Shown in pieces: positions 7,879 through 17,392 of a DNA stretch of 64,000 nt. The stretch's first letter is position 1; every line of letters starts with the position of its first letter. A program made the position numbers and the translations under genes. Location of the stretch: positions 1,939,501 through 2,003,500 of the forward strand of contig NZ_CP053021.1 of NCBI RefSeq assembly GCF_013001025.1. Direction: 5' to 3'. The notes beneath the pieces are model-generated. The model did no database searches. It saw only the letters and a list, made by a program, of their open reading frames with translations, and had not been told where the DNA came from. This DNA comes from Sphingobium yanoikuyae (GTDB lineage: Bacteria; Pseudomonadota; Alphaproteobacteria; Sphingomonadales; Sphingomonadaceae).

Positions 7879-8501
7879 TAACAGGCCGTTTCATCACGCT
7901 CGAAGGCGGCGAGGGCGCCGGCAAGTCGACCCAGCTTCGTGCGCTGGCGTCGGCCTTGCGGGCGCGCGGGCTGGAGGTTGTCGAGACCCGCGAGCCGGGC
8001 GGCAGCGAAGGGGCGGAGGCGATCCGCGCCATGCTGCTGACGGGTGGCGCGGACCGTTGGAATGCCCGCGCCGAAGCTCTGCTGTTCGCCGCCGCGCGCG
8101 CCGACCATATCGAAAAGACGATCCGTCCGGCGCTGGCCCGTGGCGCCTGGGTGCTGTCCGATCGCTTCCTCGACAGCAGCCGTGCCTATCAGGGGCAGGG
8201 CGAACTTAGCGATGCCGACATATTGGCGCTGCACCAGATCGGCAGCGCCGGCTTCCTGCCCGACCGCACCCTGTTTCTGACCCTCCCCGAAACGGAAGCG
8301 GAAGCGCGCGCCCATGCCCGTGACGGCGACGTGTCGGATCGGATCGGCGGCCGCGACCGCGCCTTCCACCGCGCCGTGGCCGATGCGTTCGTCCGCTTTG
8401 CCGCAGATGAACCGACGCGGGTCCGCGCGATCGATGCGTCGGGCGCGGCTGAGGATGTCACGGCCCGGCTGCTCGCGGCACTGGACGACCTGCTGTCATG
8501 A
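7875..8501 (+). CDS. tmk: Thymidylate kinase
   Basis: This enzyme phosphorylates dTMP to dTDP for DNA synthesis. The P-loop GGEGAGKST sits at the N-terminus (residues ~10-18), followed by the dTMP-binding TREPGGSEGAEAIR motif and DRFLDSSRAYQGQG. The length of 208 residues is normal. It starts with GTG at 7875, overlapping the preceding stop (GTGA), and its stop overlaps the holB start (ATGA). The tmk-holB pairing is common in proteobacteria. Confidence 0.96.
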   Translation: MITGRFITLEGGEGAGKSTQLRALASALRARGLEVVETREPGGSEGAEAIRAMLLTGGADRWNARAEALLFAAARADHIEKTIRPALARGAWVLSDRFLDSSRAYQGQGELSDADILALHQIGSAGFLPDRTLFLTLPETEAEARAHARDGDVSDRIGGRDRAFHRAVADAFVRFAADEPTRVRAIDASGAAEDVTARLLAALDDLLS

Positions 8502-9469
8502 CGTCACTGGTCGGGCATGACGCCCAGGCGCAGACCCTGCTGGCGGCGGCAAGCAGCGGCCGCATGCATCATGGCTGGATATTGAGCGGTCCGCGCGGCA
8601 TCGGCAAGGCCAGCTTCGCCCGCGCCATGGCGATGCGCCTGCTGGCGGATGCGGCCGGCCCGAAGATCGAGGGTGAGGGGCTTGCCGTTCCCGAAAGCCA
8701 CCCGATCCGGCGCCTGATCGAGGCGAGCGCGCATCCCGATTATGCCGAACTGGCACCGCTGGAGAAGGACGGCGTTACCGCACGCAACATCAGCGTCGAC
8801 CAGGTGCGCGGCCTGCAGCGGCTGATCCAGTCGGCGCCGTCGCTCTCTTCCCGTCGCATCGTCGTGATCGACAGTGCCGATGATCTGGAGCGCGGCGCCG
8901 CCAATGCCCTGCTCAAGACGTTGGAAGAGCCGCCGGCGGACATGATCTTCCTGCTGGTCAGCCATGCGCCCGGCCGGCTGCTGCCCACCATCCGCTCGCG
9001 CTGCCGCACGATGCGCTTCGATCCTCTGTCGGACGGGGCCATGGCGACGGTGCTGCGGCGCGAGGATGAAAGCCTGTCCGGGCCGGAACTCGACGCCCTG
9101 CTGCGCGCCGGGGAGGGTTCGCCCGGTCGCGCGCTGCGCTATGCGGGCCTCGATCTTGCGGGCCTCGAAAAATCGCTGCTCGCGATCGCTGCCGACGGCG
9201 ATCCTGGCAATCGCGAGCGCTTGCGCCTGGCCAAGGCGTTGGCGGGCAAGGCGGCCAAGCCGCGTTACGAAGCCTTTCTGGAGCGCGCGCCCGCCTTCAT
9301 TGCCCAGGCCGCCCGGACCCGGCATGGCCCGGCACTGGGCAGCGCGCTCGATCATTGGGAAGCAGCCCGGCATCTGGCGGGCGGCGCGGTGATCCTGTCG
9401 CTTGACCCGGCCTCGGTCGTTTTCGAGCTGGGTGGGCATGTCGCGGCACTGGCTGAGGCCGCGACCTGA
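8498..9469 (+). CDS. holB: DNA polymerase III delta' subunit
   Basis: Delta' is a structural subunit of the clamp-loader complex. It shows the AAA+ fold: a P-loop variant SGPRGIGKAS at about residues 28-37, IDSADDLERGAANALLKTLEEPP, and the SRC-type motif TIRSRCRTM. The ATG overlaps the tmk stop, so the two are coupled. The length (323 residues) is typical. Confidence 0.93.
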   Translation: MTSLVGHDAQAQTLLAAASSGRMHHGWILSGPRGIGKASFARAMAMRLLADAAGPKIEGEGLAVPESHPIRRLIEASAHPDYAELAPLEKDGVTARNISVDQVRGLQRLIQSAPSLSSRRIVVIDSADDLERGAANALLKTLEEPPADMIFLLVSHAPGRLLPTIRSRCRTMRFDPLSDGAMATVLRREDESLSGPELDALLRAGEGSPGRALRYAGLDLAGLEKSLLAIAADGDPGNRERLRLAKALAGKAAKPRYEAFLERAPAFIAQAARTRHGPALGSALDHWEAARHLAGGAVILSLDPASVVFELGGHVAALAEAAT

Positions 9470-9512
9470 AAAGCGACTTTGCGGCGACGCGAACAGCCGC
9501 TAGGGAGGCTGC

Positions 9513-11081
9513 ATGTCGCAGCCTTACACAATCACCACCGCCATCTCCTATCCCAACGGCCGTCCGCATATCGGCCATGCCTATGAGGTGATCGCCACCG
9601 ACGCGATCGCCCGGTTCCAGCGGATGATGGGCCGCGATGTCTTCTTCCAGACCGGGACCGACGAACATGGGCTGAAGATGGCTCAGACGGCGCGCAACCG
9701 GGGCATCGAGCCGCGCGAACTGGCTGATGAAATGTCGTCCTATTTCAAGCAGATGAACGATAGCCTGAATATCAGCTATGATCGCTTCATCCGCACCAGC
9801 GAACCCGATCACCACCGCGCCAGCCAGGCGATCTGGCGGGCGATGGAGGCCAATGGCGACCTGTATCTGGGCCGCTACGAAGGCTGGTATTCGGTCCGCG
9901 ACGAAGCCTTCTATGACGAGAAGGAAATCACCGAGGGCGAAGACGGCGTCAAGCTGTCGCCGCAGGGAACGCCGGTCGAATGGACCGTCGAGGAAAGCTG
10001 GTTCTTCCGCCTGTCCAAATATCAGGACAAGCTGCTGGCCCTCTATAACAGCCAGCCCGACTTCATCCGCCCGGAAAGCCGTCGCAACGAAATCCTGCGC
10101 TTCGTCGAAGGCGGCCTGTCCGATCTCAGCATTTCGCGCACCAGCTTCGACTGGGGCGTCAAGGTGCCCGGCGCCGACGGCCATGTCATGTATGTCTGGG
10201 TCGATGCGCTGACCAACTATATCACCGGCTGCGGCTATCCTGACGATGCCGAGCGCATGGCGCGCTATTGGGCAGAGGGTGGCGATATCACCCATATCAT
10301 CGGCAAGGATATCGTGCGTTTTCATACAGTGTACTGGCCGGCGTTCCTGATGAGTGCGAAGCTGCCGCTGCCCCGTCAGGTGTTCGGCCATGGCTTCCTG
10401 CTGAACCGCGGCGAGAAGATGTCCAAGTCGGTCGGCAATGTCGCCGATCCGATGGAATTGGCCGAACGCTTTGGCGTTGACCAGCTGCGCTATTTCCTGC
10501 TGTCCGAAGTGACTTTCGGCAATGACGGCAGCTATAGCGCCGAAGCGATTGTCCAGCGCTCGAACAGCGACCTGGGCAATGCGTTCGGCAATCTAGCCCA
10601 GCGCACGCTGAGCTTCATCGCGAAAAATCTGGAAGGGCGCCTGCCGGCCATCAATGGCCATGACGCCGCCGATACGGAGCTGTTCGCGCTGATCGACAAG
10701 GTCGTGCGCAGCGATATGCCCGCCGCCATGGCCGATCTGGCGCCTTCGGTGGCGATCGATGCTTGGCTGCGCGCGGCCTTTGCCTGCAACCAATATATCG
10801 ACGCGCAGGCACCCTGGTCGCTGCGCAAGACCGATCCCGAGCGGATGGAGACAGTACTGGCGACGCTCTATATCGCCATCGCCCAGCTGGCGGTCGCAAT
10901 CCAGCCGGTGATCCCGGCGAGCGCCACCGCGCTGCTCGACCATATGGGCGTGCCGGCGGACAAGCGCAGCTATGGCGCGATCGGCGATCATTGGTATAGC
11001 GATCTGGCCGAAAGCGATTTCGGGCTGGCCGCGCCCAAGCCGCTCTTCCCGCGCCTGGAACTGACCGAAGCGGACGCCTGA
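9513..11081 (+). CDS. metG: Methionyl-tRNA synthetase
   Basis: This class I aminoacyl-tRNA synthetase charges tRNA-Met. The HIGH signature is HIGH itself (residues 19-22 in RPHIGHAYE), and the KMSKS loop is GEKMSKSVGN at about residue 300. The 522-residue protein ends after the anticodon-binding helical domain and lacks the C-terminal EMAP/dimerisation domain. The connective region shows no zinc-knuckle cysteines, so it belongs to the short, zinc-less type. It lies 43 nt after holB and 3 nt before the TatD gene. Confidence 0.96.
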   Translation: MSQPYTITTAISYPNGRPHIGHAYEVIATDAIARFQRMMGRDVFFQTGTDEHGLKMAQTARNRGIEPRELADEMSSYFKQMNDSLNISYDRFIRTSEPDHHRASQAIWRAMEANGDLYLGRYEGWYSVRDEAFYDEKEITEGEDGVKLSPQGTPVEWTVEESWFFRLSKYQDKLLALYNSQPDFIRPESRRNEILRFVEGGLSDLSISRTSFDWGVKVPGADGHVMYVWVDALTNYITGCGYPDDAERMARYWAEGGDITHIIGKDIVRFHTVYWPAFLMSAKLPLPRQVFGHGFLLNRGEKMSKSVGNVADPMELAERFGVDQLRYFLLSEVTFGNDGSYSAEAIVQRSNSDLGNAFGNLAQRTLSFIAKNLEGRLPAINGHDAADTELFALIDKVVRSDMPAAMADLAPSVAIDAWLRAAFACNQYIDAQAPWSLRKTDPERMETVLATLYIAIAQLAVAIQPVIPASATALLDHMGVPADKRSYGAIGDHWYSDLAESDFGLAAPKPLFPRLELTEADA

Positions 11082-11084
11082 CGG

Positions 11085-11873
11085 ATGTTGATCGACAGCC
11101 ATTGTCACCTCAATTACAAGGGGTTGATCGAAGATCAGCATAATGTGCTGGAACGCGCCCGTGCGCGCGGCGTCGACCTGATGCTCAACATCGCCACCCG
11201 CGAAAGCGAGTGGGACGATGTGCTGGGCACGGCGGTGCGTGAGGCGGATGTCTGGGCGACCGTCGGCATCCATCCGCATGAGGCGGACGAGCATCCCCAT
11301 GTCGACACCGCCAAGCTGGTCGAGCGCGCGGCCCATCCGCGCGTCGTCGGCATCGGCGAAACGGGCCTCGATTATTATTACGACCATAGCGATCGCGAGC
11401 GGCAGCAGAAGAGCTTTCGCAGCCATATCGCCGCCTGCCGCGAGACTGGCCTGCCGCTGATCGTCCATACCCGCGAAGCGGAAGAGGATACGCTGGCGAT
11501 CATGCGGGACGAAATGGGGAAGGGGGCCTATAGCGGCGTCATCCACTGTTTCACTGCCAGCGGCGCCTTTGCCGATGCGGCGATGGACCTTGGCTTCTAC
11601 ATCAGCATTTCGGGCATCGTGACCTTCAAGAGCGCGAAGGATCTGCAGGAAACGGCCGCGCGCCTGCCGCTCGCCCGGCTGCTAGTGGAAACGGACTCGC
11701 CCTTCCTCGCCCCGGTGCCCCATCGTGGCAAGCCGTGCGAGCCGGCCTTCGTCGCCGACACGGCGCGCTTCCTGGCTGATCTGCGCGGCGAGCGCATCGA
11801 GGATCTGGCGGCGGCCACCTCGGCCAATTTCCTGCGCCTCTTTGCCAAGATCGAGGGCCGGCCGCAGGCATGA
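11085..11873 (+). CDS. TatD-family metal-dependent DNase (YcfH-like)
   Basis: This amidohydrolase-fold phosphoesterase has the HxH start motif (DSHCHLNY, residues 4-10), GIHPHEAD, GIGETGLDYYY, IVHTREAE, and the terminal ETDSPFLAPVPHRGK block. All of these are metal-site or family signatures. The length (262) is standard. It follows metG directly, as in many proteobacteria, and overlaps the next gene by 4 nt. The in vivo substrate of YcfH-type members is not well defined. Confidence 0.92.
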   Translation: MLIDSHCHLNYKGLIEDQHNVLERARARGVDLMLNIATRESEWDDVLGTAVREADVWATVGIHPHEADEHPHVDTAKLVERAAHPRVVGIGETGLDYYYDHSDRERQQKSFRSHIAACRETGLPLIVHTREAEEDTLAIMRDEMGKGAYSGVIHCFTASGAFADAAMDLGFYISISGIVTFKSAKDLQETAARLPLARLLVETDSPFLAPVPHRGKPCEPAFVADTARFLADLRGERIEDLAAATSANFLRLFAKIEGRPQA

Positions 11874-12658
11874 GCCTCAAGCTGACCATCCTTGGCAGCG
11901 GCACTTCCTCCGGCGTTCCCCGGATCGGCAATGATTGGGGCGCCTGCGATCCCACCGAGCCGCGTAACCGCCGCAGCCGCGTCTCGATCCTGGTGGAAAG
12001 CGCGACGACCCGGATATTGGTCGACACATCCCCGGACCTGCGGGCGCAATTGCTGGCGGCCGACGTGATCGACATCCATGCGATCCTGTGGACCCATGAT
12101 CATGCCGATCACAGCCATGGCATCGACGATGTGCGCCAGCTGTTCCATCATCGCGGCAGCCCGATCCCCGGCTATGCCCGTGCCCAGACGATGCGCCTGC
12201 TCCAGGCCCGCTTTGCCTATGCCTTTGCGGGGAGGGGGGGCTATCCGCCGATTATCGTCCCGCATGACCTGCCCGATGGGCTGCGGATCGGCGATATCGA
12301 CATTGCCTGCACCGACATGCCCCATGGCGACATTTATTCGACTGGATTTCGCTTCAGTCATGATGATAGTCATGTCGGATATGCCACGGATTTTCATGAA
12401 ATAACGCCGGATATGCTGGCGCTGTTCGATGATCTCGACATCTGGGTGGTCGATGCGCTGCGCGCCCGGCCGCATCCCACCCATGCCCATCTGGAGATGA
12501 CATTGGCGGGGATCATGGCAACCCGGCCCGATCGCGCGATCCTCACCCATATGGACCAGAGCATGGATTATGCCACCCTGTGCGCTACACTCCCCAAAGG
12601 GGTGGAGCCGGGCTATGACGGGCTGGTCATCGACCTCAACGACGGAGCACCCCACTGA
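11870..12658 (+). CDS. Metallo-beta-lactamase-fold hydrolase, PhnP-like
   Basis: The product has the metal-binding THDHADHSHGIDD motif (HxHxDH) near residue 77, and an N-terminal GSGTSSGVPRIG motif typical of PhnP/YycJ-type phosphodiesterases. Further metal-ligand His residues occur in TDMPHGD and ILTHMDQS. Phosphodiesterase activity on a cyclic phosphate or nucleotide is likely, but the substrate is unknown. It overlaps its neighbours on both sides (ATGA and TGATG). Confidence 0.88.
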   Translation: MSLKLTILGSGTSSGVPRIGNDWGACDPTEPRNRRSRVSILVESATTRILVDTSPDLRAQLLAADVIDIHAILWTHDHADHSHGIDDVRQLFHHRGSPIPGYARAQTMRLLQARFAYAFAGRGGYPPIIVPHDLPDGLRIGDIDIACTDMPHGDIYSTGFRFSHDDSHVGYATDFHEITPDMLALFDDLDIWVVDALRARPHPTHAHLEMTLAGIMATRPDRAILTHMDQSMDYATLCATLPKGVEPGYDGLVIDLNDGAPH

Positions 12659-13317
12659 TGGACGGCACGGATCAGGCGATGTCCAGCATCTGGTATCTGC
12701 TCGCCCTGATCCTGGTCGGCTCTGCGCTCATCGGCCGCCGCATCGCGCTGGGCAGCTTCGTGCGGATGGCGCTGCTCTGGGTGCTGATCTTCGGCGCCCT
12801 GCTCGGTCTCTTCACCTTCGCCCAGAAGGCGGGGCTGATGCCGGCACGGTTCGCAGCGGAGGAGGGGGCCTTGCTCCAGCCGCAGAACAGTGCCGAGCCC
12901 ATATCACAGCCCGCGCCGCCGCCGGCCCCACCGCCGATCCAGTCCGATGGACAGGTGGTGCGCATTCCGGTTGCGCCGGACGGCCATTATTGGATCGAGG
13001 GCATGGTCAACGGCATGTCCGCGCGTTTCCTGATCGACAGTGGCGCGACCATCACCGCCCTTTCGGAAAATACCGCCCGCGCCACCGGCCTCAATATTGA
13101 CATGAACGCGCCCCCGATCCCGCTCAACACCGCCAATGGCAAGATCGACGCGCGCCGCGCCAGCATCTCGACGCTGACGGTCGGGCCGCTGCGCGCCAAT
13201 GATGTCGAGGTCGTCGTCTCGCCGGCGCTGGGCGACGTCAATGTCATCGGCATGAACATGCTGTCCCGTCTCAAAAGCTGGAGCGTTGAAAATGGTGAAA
13301 TGGTGCTGACGCCATGA
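12658..13317 (+). CDS. Membrane-anchored retropepsin-like aspartic protease
   Basis: Two N-terminal transmembrane segments (about residues 10-27 and 33-55) precede a proline-rich linker (residues ~82-95). A clan AA retropepsin-like domain follows, with FLIDSGAT giving the catalytic Asp127-Ser-Gly. The family (TIGR02281-like) is common in alphaproteobacteria and is expected to dimerise to form one active site, facing the periplasm. The start overlaps the hydrolase stop, and the stop overlaps the transporter start. The substrate is unknown. Confidence 0.87.
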   Translation: MDGTDQAMSSIWYLLALILVGSALIGRRIALGSFVRMALLWVLIFGALLGLFTFAQKAGLMPARFAAEEGALLQPQNSAEPISQPAPPPAPPPIQSDGQVVRIPVAPDGHYWIEGMVNGMSARFLIDSGATITALSENTARATGLNIDMNAPPIPLNTANGKIDARRASISTLTVGPLRANDVEVVVSPALGDVNVIGMNMLSRLKSWSVENGEMVLTP

Positions 13318-14618
13318 CGTCACATGAGGGGCAGGGTGCCGCACCCGATAAACGGGCCCGGCTTAAGGCGATCATCGGCGGTTCCACCGGCAATTTGGTC
13401 GAATGGTATGACTGGTATGCCTATGCCGCCTTCACCCTCTATTTCGCGCCGCATTTCTTCCCGAGCGAGGATCGCACCGCACAGTTGCTGAGCGCGGCCG
13501 GCATCTTCGCCGTGGGCTTCCTGATGCGACCGATCGGCGCCTGGCTGATGGGCGTCTATGCCGATCGCCATGGCCGCAAGAGCGGGCTTACCTTGTCGGT
13601 ATCGCTGATGTGCGCCGGATCGCTGCTGATCGCGGTGACGCCGGGCTATGAGGTGATCGGTGTCGGCGCGCCGCTGTTGCTCGTGCTGGCCCGGCTGATG
13701 CAGGGGCTGTCGATCGGCGGCGAATATGGCGCCAGCGCGACCTATCTCACCGAAATGGCCGGCAAGGACCGGCGCGGTTTCTATTCCAGCTTCCAATATG
13801 TGACGCTGATTGCCGGGCAGTTGGTGGCGATCTGCGTGCTGCTGCTGCTGCAGTCTATCCTGACGGAGGCGCAGCTTGACGCCTGGGGCTGGCGGATTCC
13901 CTTCGCCATCGGTGGCGCGCTGGCGGTGATCGTCTTCTGGCTGCGGCGCGGTCTTGCCGAAACCCAGAGCTTTGAAGTGGCCAAGGCCGAAGGCGCGCCC
14001 AAGTCCGGCTTTGTCGAACTCATCACCAATCATCCGCGCGAGACGCTGACGGTGATGCTGCTGACCGCCGGCGGCACGATCGCCTTCTATGCCTATTCCA
14101 TCTACATGCAAAAATTCCTCGTCAACACGGCCGGCTTCGGTCGCGAAACAGCATCGGAAATCAATGGTATAACATTGTTCATTTTCATGTTGTTGCAGCC
14201 TCTCGCGGGTGCGTTGTCCGATCGCATCGGGCGCAAGCCGCTGATGATCGGCTTCGGCGTCATGGGCGTGCTCTGCACCTATCCGATCTTCGCCACGCTG
14301 GCGGTGACGCGCGATCCGCTGGTCGCCGGGCTGCTGGTGATGGCGGGCCTGGTGATCGTCACCGGCTATACGTCGATCAATGCTGTGGTGAAGGCCGAGC
14401 TGTTTCCCGCGCATATCCGTGCGCTCGGCGTGGCGCTGCCTTATGCGCTCGCCAACACCTTGTTCGGCGGCACGGCCGAGTTCGTCGCGCTCTGGTTCAA
14501 GCAGTCAGGGATGGAATCCGCTTTCTATATTTATGTCAGCGTCATGATCGCGATCTCGTTGACGGTCTATGTCCGCATGCGCGACACCAAAACCCATAGC
14601 CGCATCCTAGAGGATTGA
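13314..14618 (+). CDS. MFS metabolite:H+ symporter, KgtP-like
   Basis: A 434-residue, 12-helix major facilitator of the MHS (metabolite:H+ symporter) family. Its N-terminus GNLVEWYDWYAYAAFTLYFAP and the motif GVYADRHGRKSGLTLS are characteristic of dicarboxylate/alpha-ketoglutarate permeases. RLMQGLSIGGEYGAS is also family-typical. Substrate choice (2-oxoglutarate or a related organic acid) is inferred from similarity. It is the last gene of the coupled run that begins at 4645. Confidence 0.88.
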   Translation: MTSHEGQGAAPDKRARLKAIIGGSTGNLVEWYDWYAYAAFTLYFAPHFFPSEDRTAQLLSAAGIFAVGFLMRPIGAWLMGVYADRHGRKSGLTLSVSLMCAGSLLIAVTPGYEVIGVGAPLLLVLARLMQGLSIGGEYGASATYLTEMAGKDRRGFYSSFQYVTLIAGQLVAICVLLLLQSILTEAQLDAWGWRIPFAIGGALAVIVFWLRRGLAETQSFEVAKAEGAPKSGFVELITNHPRETLTVMLLTAGGTIAFYAYSIYMQKFLVNTAGFGRETASEINGITLFIFMLLQPLAGALSDRIGRKPLMIGFGVMGVLCTYPIFATLAVTRDPLVAGLLVMAGLVIVTGYTSINAVVKAELFPAHIRALGVALPYALANTLFGGTAEFVALWFKQSGMESAFYIYVSVMIAISLTVYVRMRDTKTHSRILED

Positions 14619-14702
14619 GATGGATGAGGAGGAATATCTCCCACCCATCCTGCCCATGATTTAACATAATATATATTATCGAACTTAAATCTTGTAAGCG
14701 CC
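14619..14702. other. Spacer between the MFS gene and the ISNCY-like element
   Basis: A weak, interrupted inverted repeat (GGATGAGGAGGA and TCTCCCACCCATCC, 14624-14652) follows the MFS gene and could end transcription, although no T-run follows it. AT-rich sequence then leads to the IS end. Confidence 0.4.
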
Positions 14703-15802
14703 ATTTAGAAATGACACACCCCCGCTAGATAGAGATGACACAGTTTGGATCATCGGCGGAGCGCTGCTGTCATGTTCATCCTTCGCGTTGGAGGATGTGC
14801 GATAATGGCGGTGCTGGTGATGAGCGATGGCGAGCTTTCGCGTTTCGATACCTTGATGCGCGTGGATCGTGGGGAGCTGCGGCCGACGGATGCGGCGCGG
14901 CTTTTAGGCATTGAGCGGCGGCAAATTTATCGGCTGTTGGATCGGTTAAGAGCCGAAGGTGCTGCCGGCTTGGTGTCAGCCAAGCGCGGCCGGCCCAGCA
15001 ACCGGCGCTATGCCGATGATTTTCGGGAGCGCGTGGTCGCGATCGTGCGTGAGCATTATTATGATTTCGGCCCCACGCTGGCCCGTGAGTATCTGGCCGA
15101 ACGGCACGATATTCATCTGGCCTGCGAGACGTTGCGCCAGTTCATGATCAAGGCCGGGTTGTGGAAGGATCGCGAAGCCCGGCGCCCTCGCCCATATCAG
15201 CCACGCTACCGGCGCGACTGCCGGGGCGAGCTGATCCAGATCGACGGGTCGAAGCACTGGTGGTTCGAGGATCGCGGGCCGCAATGCACCCTGCTCGTCT
15301 ATATTGATGATGCGACCAGCGAACTGATGCACCTCAAAATGGCCGAAAGCGAGAGCACCTTCGCCTATATGGATGCGACGCGGGAGTATATCGAGCGGCA
15401 CGGCAAACCGGTGGCCTTCTATTCCGACAAGCACAGCGTGTTTCGGAACGCCAAAGCCAGCGCAGCACGCGGCGATGGCATGACGCATTTCGGACGTGCG
15501 CTGGATGCGCTGAACATCGAGATTATCTGCGCCAACTCGCCGCAGGCCAAGGGCCGGGTCGAACGGGCCAATGCCACATTGCAGGATCGCCTAGTCAAAG
15601 CGATGCGTCTGGAAGGCATATCGTCGATCGAGGAGGCCAACGTCTTTCTCGACAGCTATATGGCCCGGCATAATGCGCGGTTCGCTCGCCCCGCCTTTGA
15701 CGTGCGCGACCTGCACCGTCCCCTCGCCCCGCATGACGATTTGCGCTCGATCATGGTCTGGCGGGAGCAGCGGACAGTAACGGCGGCGCTGACGCTCCAT
15801 TA

Positions 15803-16623
15803 AGGCCTGTGGGGATTTAGGATTCCCATTTACCAGCAGATGTGATTCACACTGCGGATGGATCGCTTTGTACTGACCGACGCCCAATGGGCGAAGATTG
15901 AGCCGCACTGTTTGGGGAAGATCAGCGATCCCGGACGCAGCGGTAGGAACAATCGGCTATTTATGGAGGCGGTGCTGTGGATTGTCCGAACGGGCAGTCC
16001 GTGGCGCGACCTGCCTTCCCAGTTCGGAAACTGGAGTACGGTGTTCCGGCGTTTCCGTGACTGGCGCGAAGCGGACGTTTTCAAGCGGATTTTCGATGCT
16101 TTGACGCATGAGCCTGACATGGAATATGCCATGATCGATGCCACCATCGTCAAGGTTCATCGTCATGGGCAAGGCGCAAAAGGGGGACTTCGGGCCAGGC
16201 CATTGGCCGCTCTAAAGGCGGCATGACGACCAAGATACTGGCGCTCACTGATGCCTTGGGCAACCTGGTGCGCTTCCGTCTGATGCCAGGCAATCGCTTC
16301 GATAGCGTCGGTGTTGCGCCGTTGATCGAAGGCGTGGAGTTTGGCGCATTGCTTGCCGACAAGGCTTTCGACAACAACGACATCATTACCGATCTCAACG
16401 AACGCGGGGCCGGGATCGTTATCTCTCAGCATCCGCGCCGTGCCATACCCATCCCGCTTGACGCCGAAATGTACAAATGGCGGCACCTGATCGAGAACTT
16501 CTTCTGCAAACTCAAAGAGTTCAAACGCATCGCCATGCGCGCCTGCAAAACCGACAGCAGCTTCGAGGCCATCATCTACCTCGCCGCAGCCGTCATCAAC
16601 TCTCGATGAATCCCCACAGGCCT
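15803..16623 (+). mobile_element. Intact IS5-family (IS427-type) insertion sequence, 821 bp
   Basis: The terminal inverted repeats begin AGGCCTGTGGGGATT (left, 15803) and end AATCCCCACAGGCCT (right, 16623). They are flanked by a 2-bp TA duplication (15801-15802 and 16624-16625). The element interrupts the ISNCY transposase codon TAC. The near-perfect ends and complete transposase frames suggest a recent, possibly active insertion. Confidence 0.9.
15858..16609 (+). CDS. IS5-family transposase made by ribosomal frameshifting
   Basis: Two overlapping frames encode one DDE transposase of about 250 residues. The first (15858-16226) covers LTDAQWAKIEPHC and AMIDATIVKVHRHGQGAK with the first catalytic Asp. 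The second, reading through AIGRSKGGMTTKILALTDALG, covers LLADKAFD and YKWRHLIENFFCKLKEFKRIAMR, including the last acidic motif. The frames meet at the slippery run AAAAGGGGG (16178-16186), which is how IS427-group elements usually make the full protein. No other damage is seen. Confidence 0.88.
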
Positions 16624-17177
16624 TACAACAAGGTGATGTTCATTCTGGAGCCGACAGCGATCAGCAAAGCATTGGCGCGCAAGCGGGTGACAGTGTGCGA
16701 ATATCCTGACGGTCGGCTGGAGATTGAACATGAGGGCCATGTCCTGCCCTATCGTCCGTTCGATAAGATGCGGCACGTCAACCAGCCTGCTATTGTCGAG
16801 AACAAGCATCTGGACGCGGCGCTGATGTTGGCCAAACAGATGCAGGCCATCATGCCGCATCACCGCAAGCGCAATAACGACGCCCCTGCCCGCCGCGACC
16901 AGCCCCTGCATCTCTTCCCCGAGCCAGAACCGCCGCCAAAGATTGACCGCCGCAAACTGGGTGGTTCAAAGCTCAAACGCGGTCCCAGGCTCAGTGACGA
17001 GGCGTTGCGCGAACGCGGCACGCTCAGCTTCGTGCAAAGGGCATGACCGGGCCCACTGCAGAGCAGCGGGTCCATGGTCCACTACCCCAAGATCAGCGCA
17101 TCAGCAGGGTCTGCGCTGCGCTGTGTGGATGGCTCCACGCAGCCCCTGCTGTCCTCAACCCTGTGACATTTCTAAAT

Positions 17178-17392
17178 AGCAGAGATTGTGACTTCTCTAT
17201 CCGGCAGGAACAAATCTGCGAAGTGAGGGATCACTAATCGAAGCGTCTCCAAGCCGCTTGAGCCCCATCTGCGAAGCGCCGCGCCGCGCCGACATCACAG
17301 GCGTTCAATAAATGGCCTCCCGTCACCGGCCCCGCCCGCGAAAAAGTGCCGCCGATCACGCGATCAGCGGCACTTCAAATTCAGGTGATCGA
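17178..17392. other. Spacer right of the ISNCY-like element
   Basis: No gene is visible. The only recognisable element is the terminator hairpin at 17340-17375, which serves the minus-strand glycine-zipper gene. Together with the 3' non-coding part of the IS (17047-17177), the gene-free stretch is about 345 bases. Confidence 0.5.
17340..17375 (-). terminator. Rho-independent terminator of the glycine-zipper gene
   Basis: The arms AAGTGCCGC (17344-17352) and GCGGCACTT (17367-17375) form a 9-bp stem. On the minus strand it is followed by a T-run (17341-17345). Confidence 0.85.

Larger units (their letters stand above)
14805..17046 (+). pseudogene. ISNCY-family transposase, split by an IS5-family insertion
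   Basis: The N-terminal part (14805-15802) has a helix-turn-helix (RLLGIERRQIYRLLDRLRAEG) and a DDE integrase core with IQIDGSKHWWFED, YSDKHSVF and NSPQAKGRVERANATLQDRL. The C-terminal part continues at 16626 (YNKVMFILEPTAISKALARK) and ends at 17046. Joining 15802 to 16626 restores one uninterrupted frame of about 470 residues, so the gene was intact before the insertion. ATG 14805 has GGAGGA 9 nt upstream. In the present state the product ends at an early stop within the inserted element. Confidence 0.88.
14703..17177 (+). mobile_element. ISNCY-like insertion sequence, interrupted by a second IS
   Basis: The ends are inverted repeats: ATTTAGAAATGACACA at 14703-14718 and TGTGACATTTCTAAAT at 17162-17177 (15 of 16 match). 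A subterminal copy (GAGATGACACA) lies at about 14733. The single transposase gene is split by an 821-bp IS5-family element. Without it the element would be about 1.65 kb. I could not identify a target-site duplication. Confidence 0.8.

Noticed and set aside
14624..14652. Strong intrinsic terminator after the MFS gene
   Set aside because: The arms pair with several mismatches and no T-run follows, so I list it only as part of the spacer.
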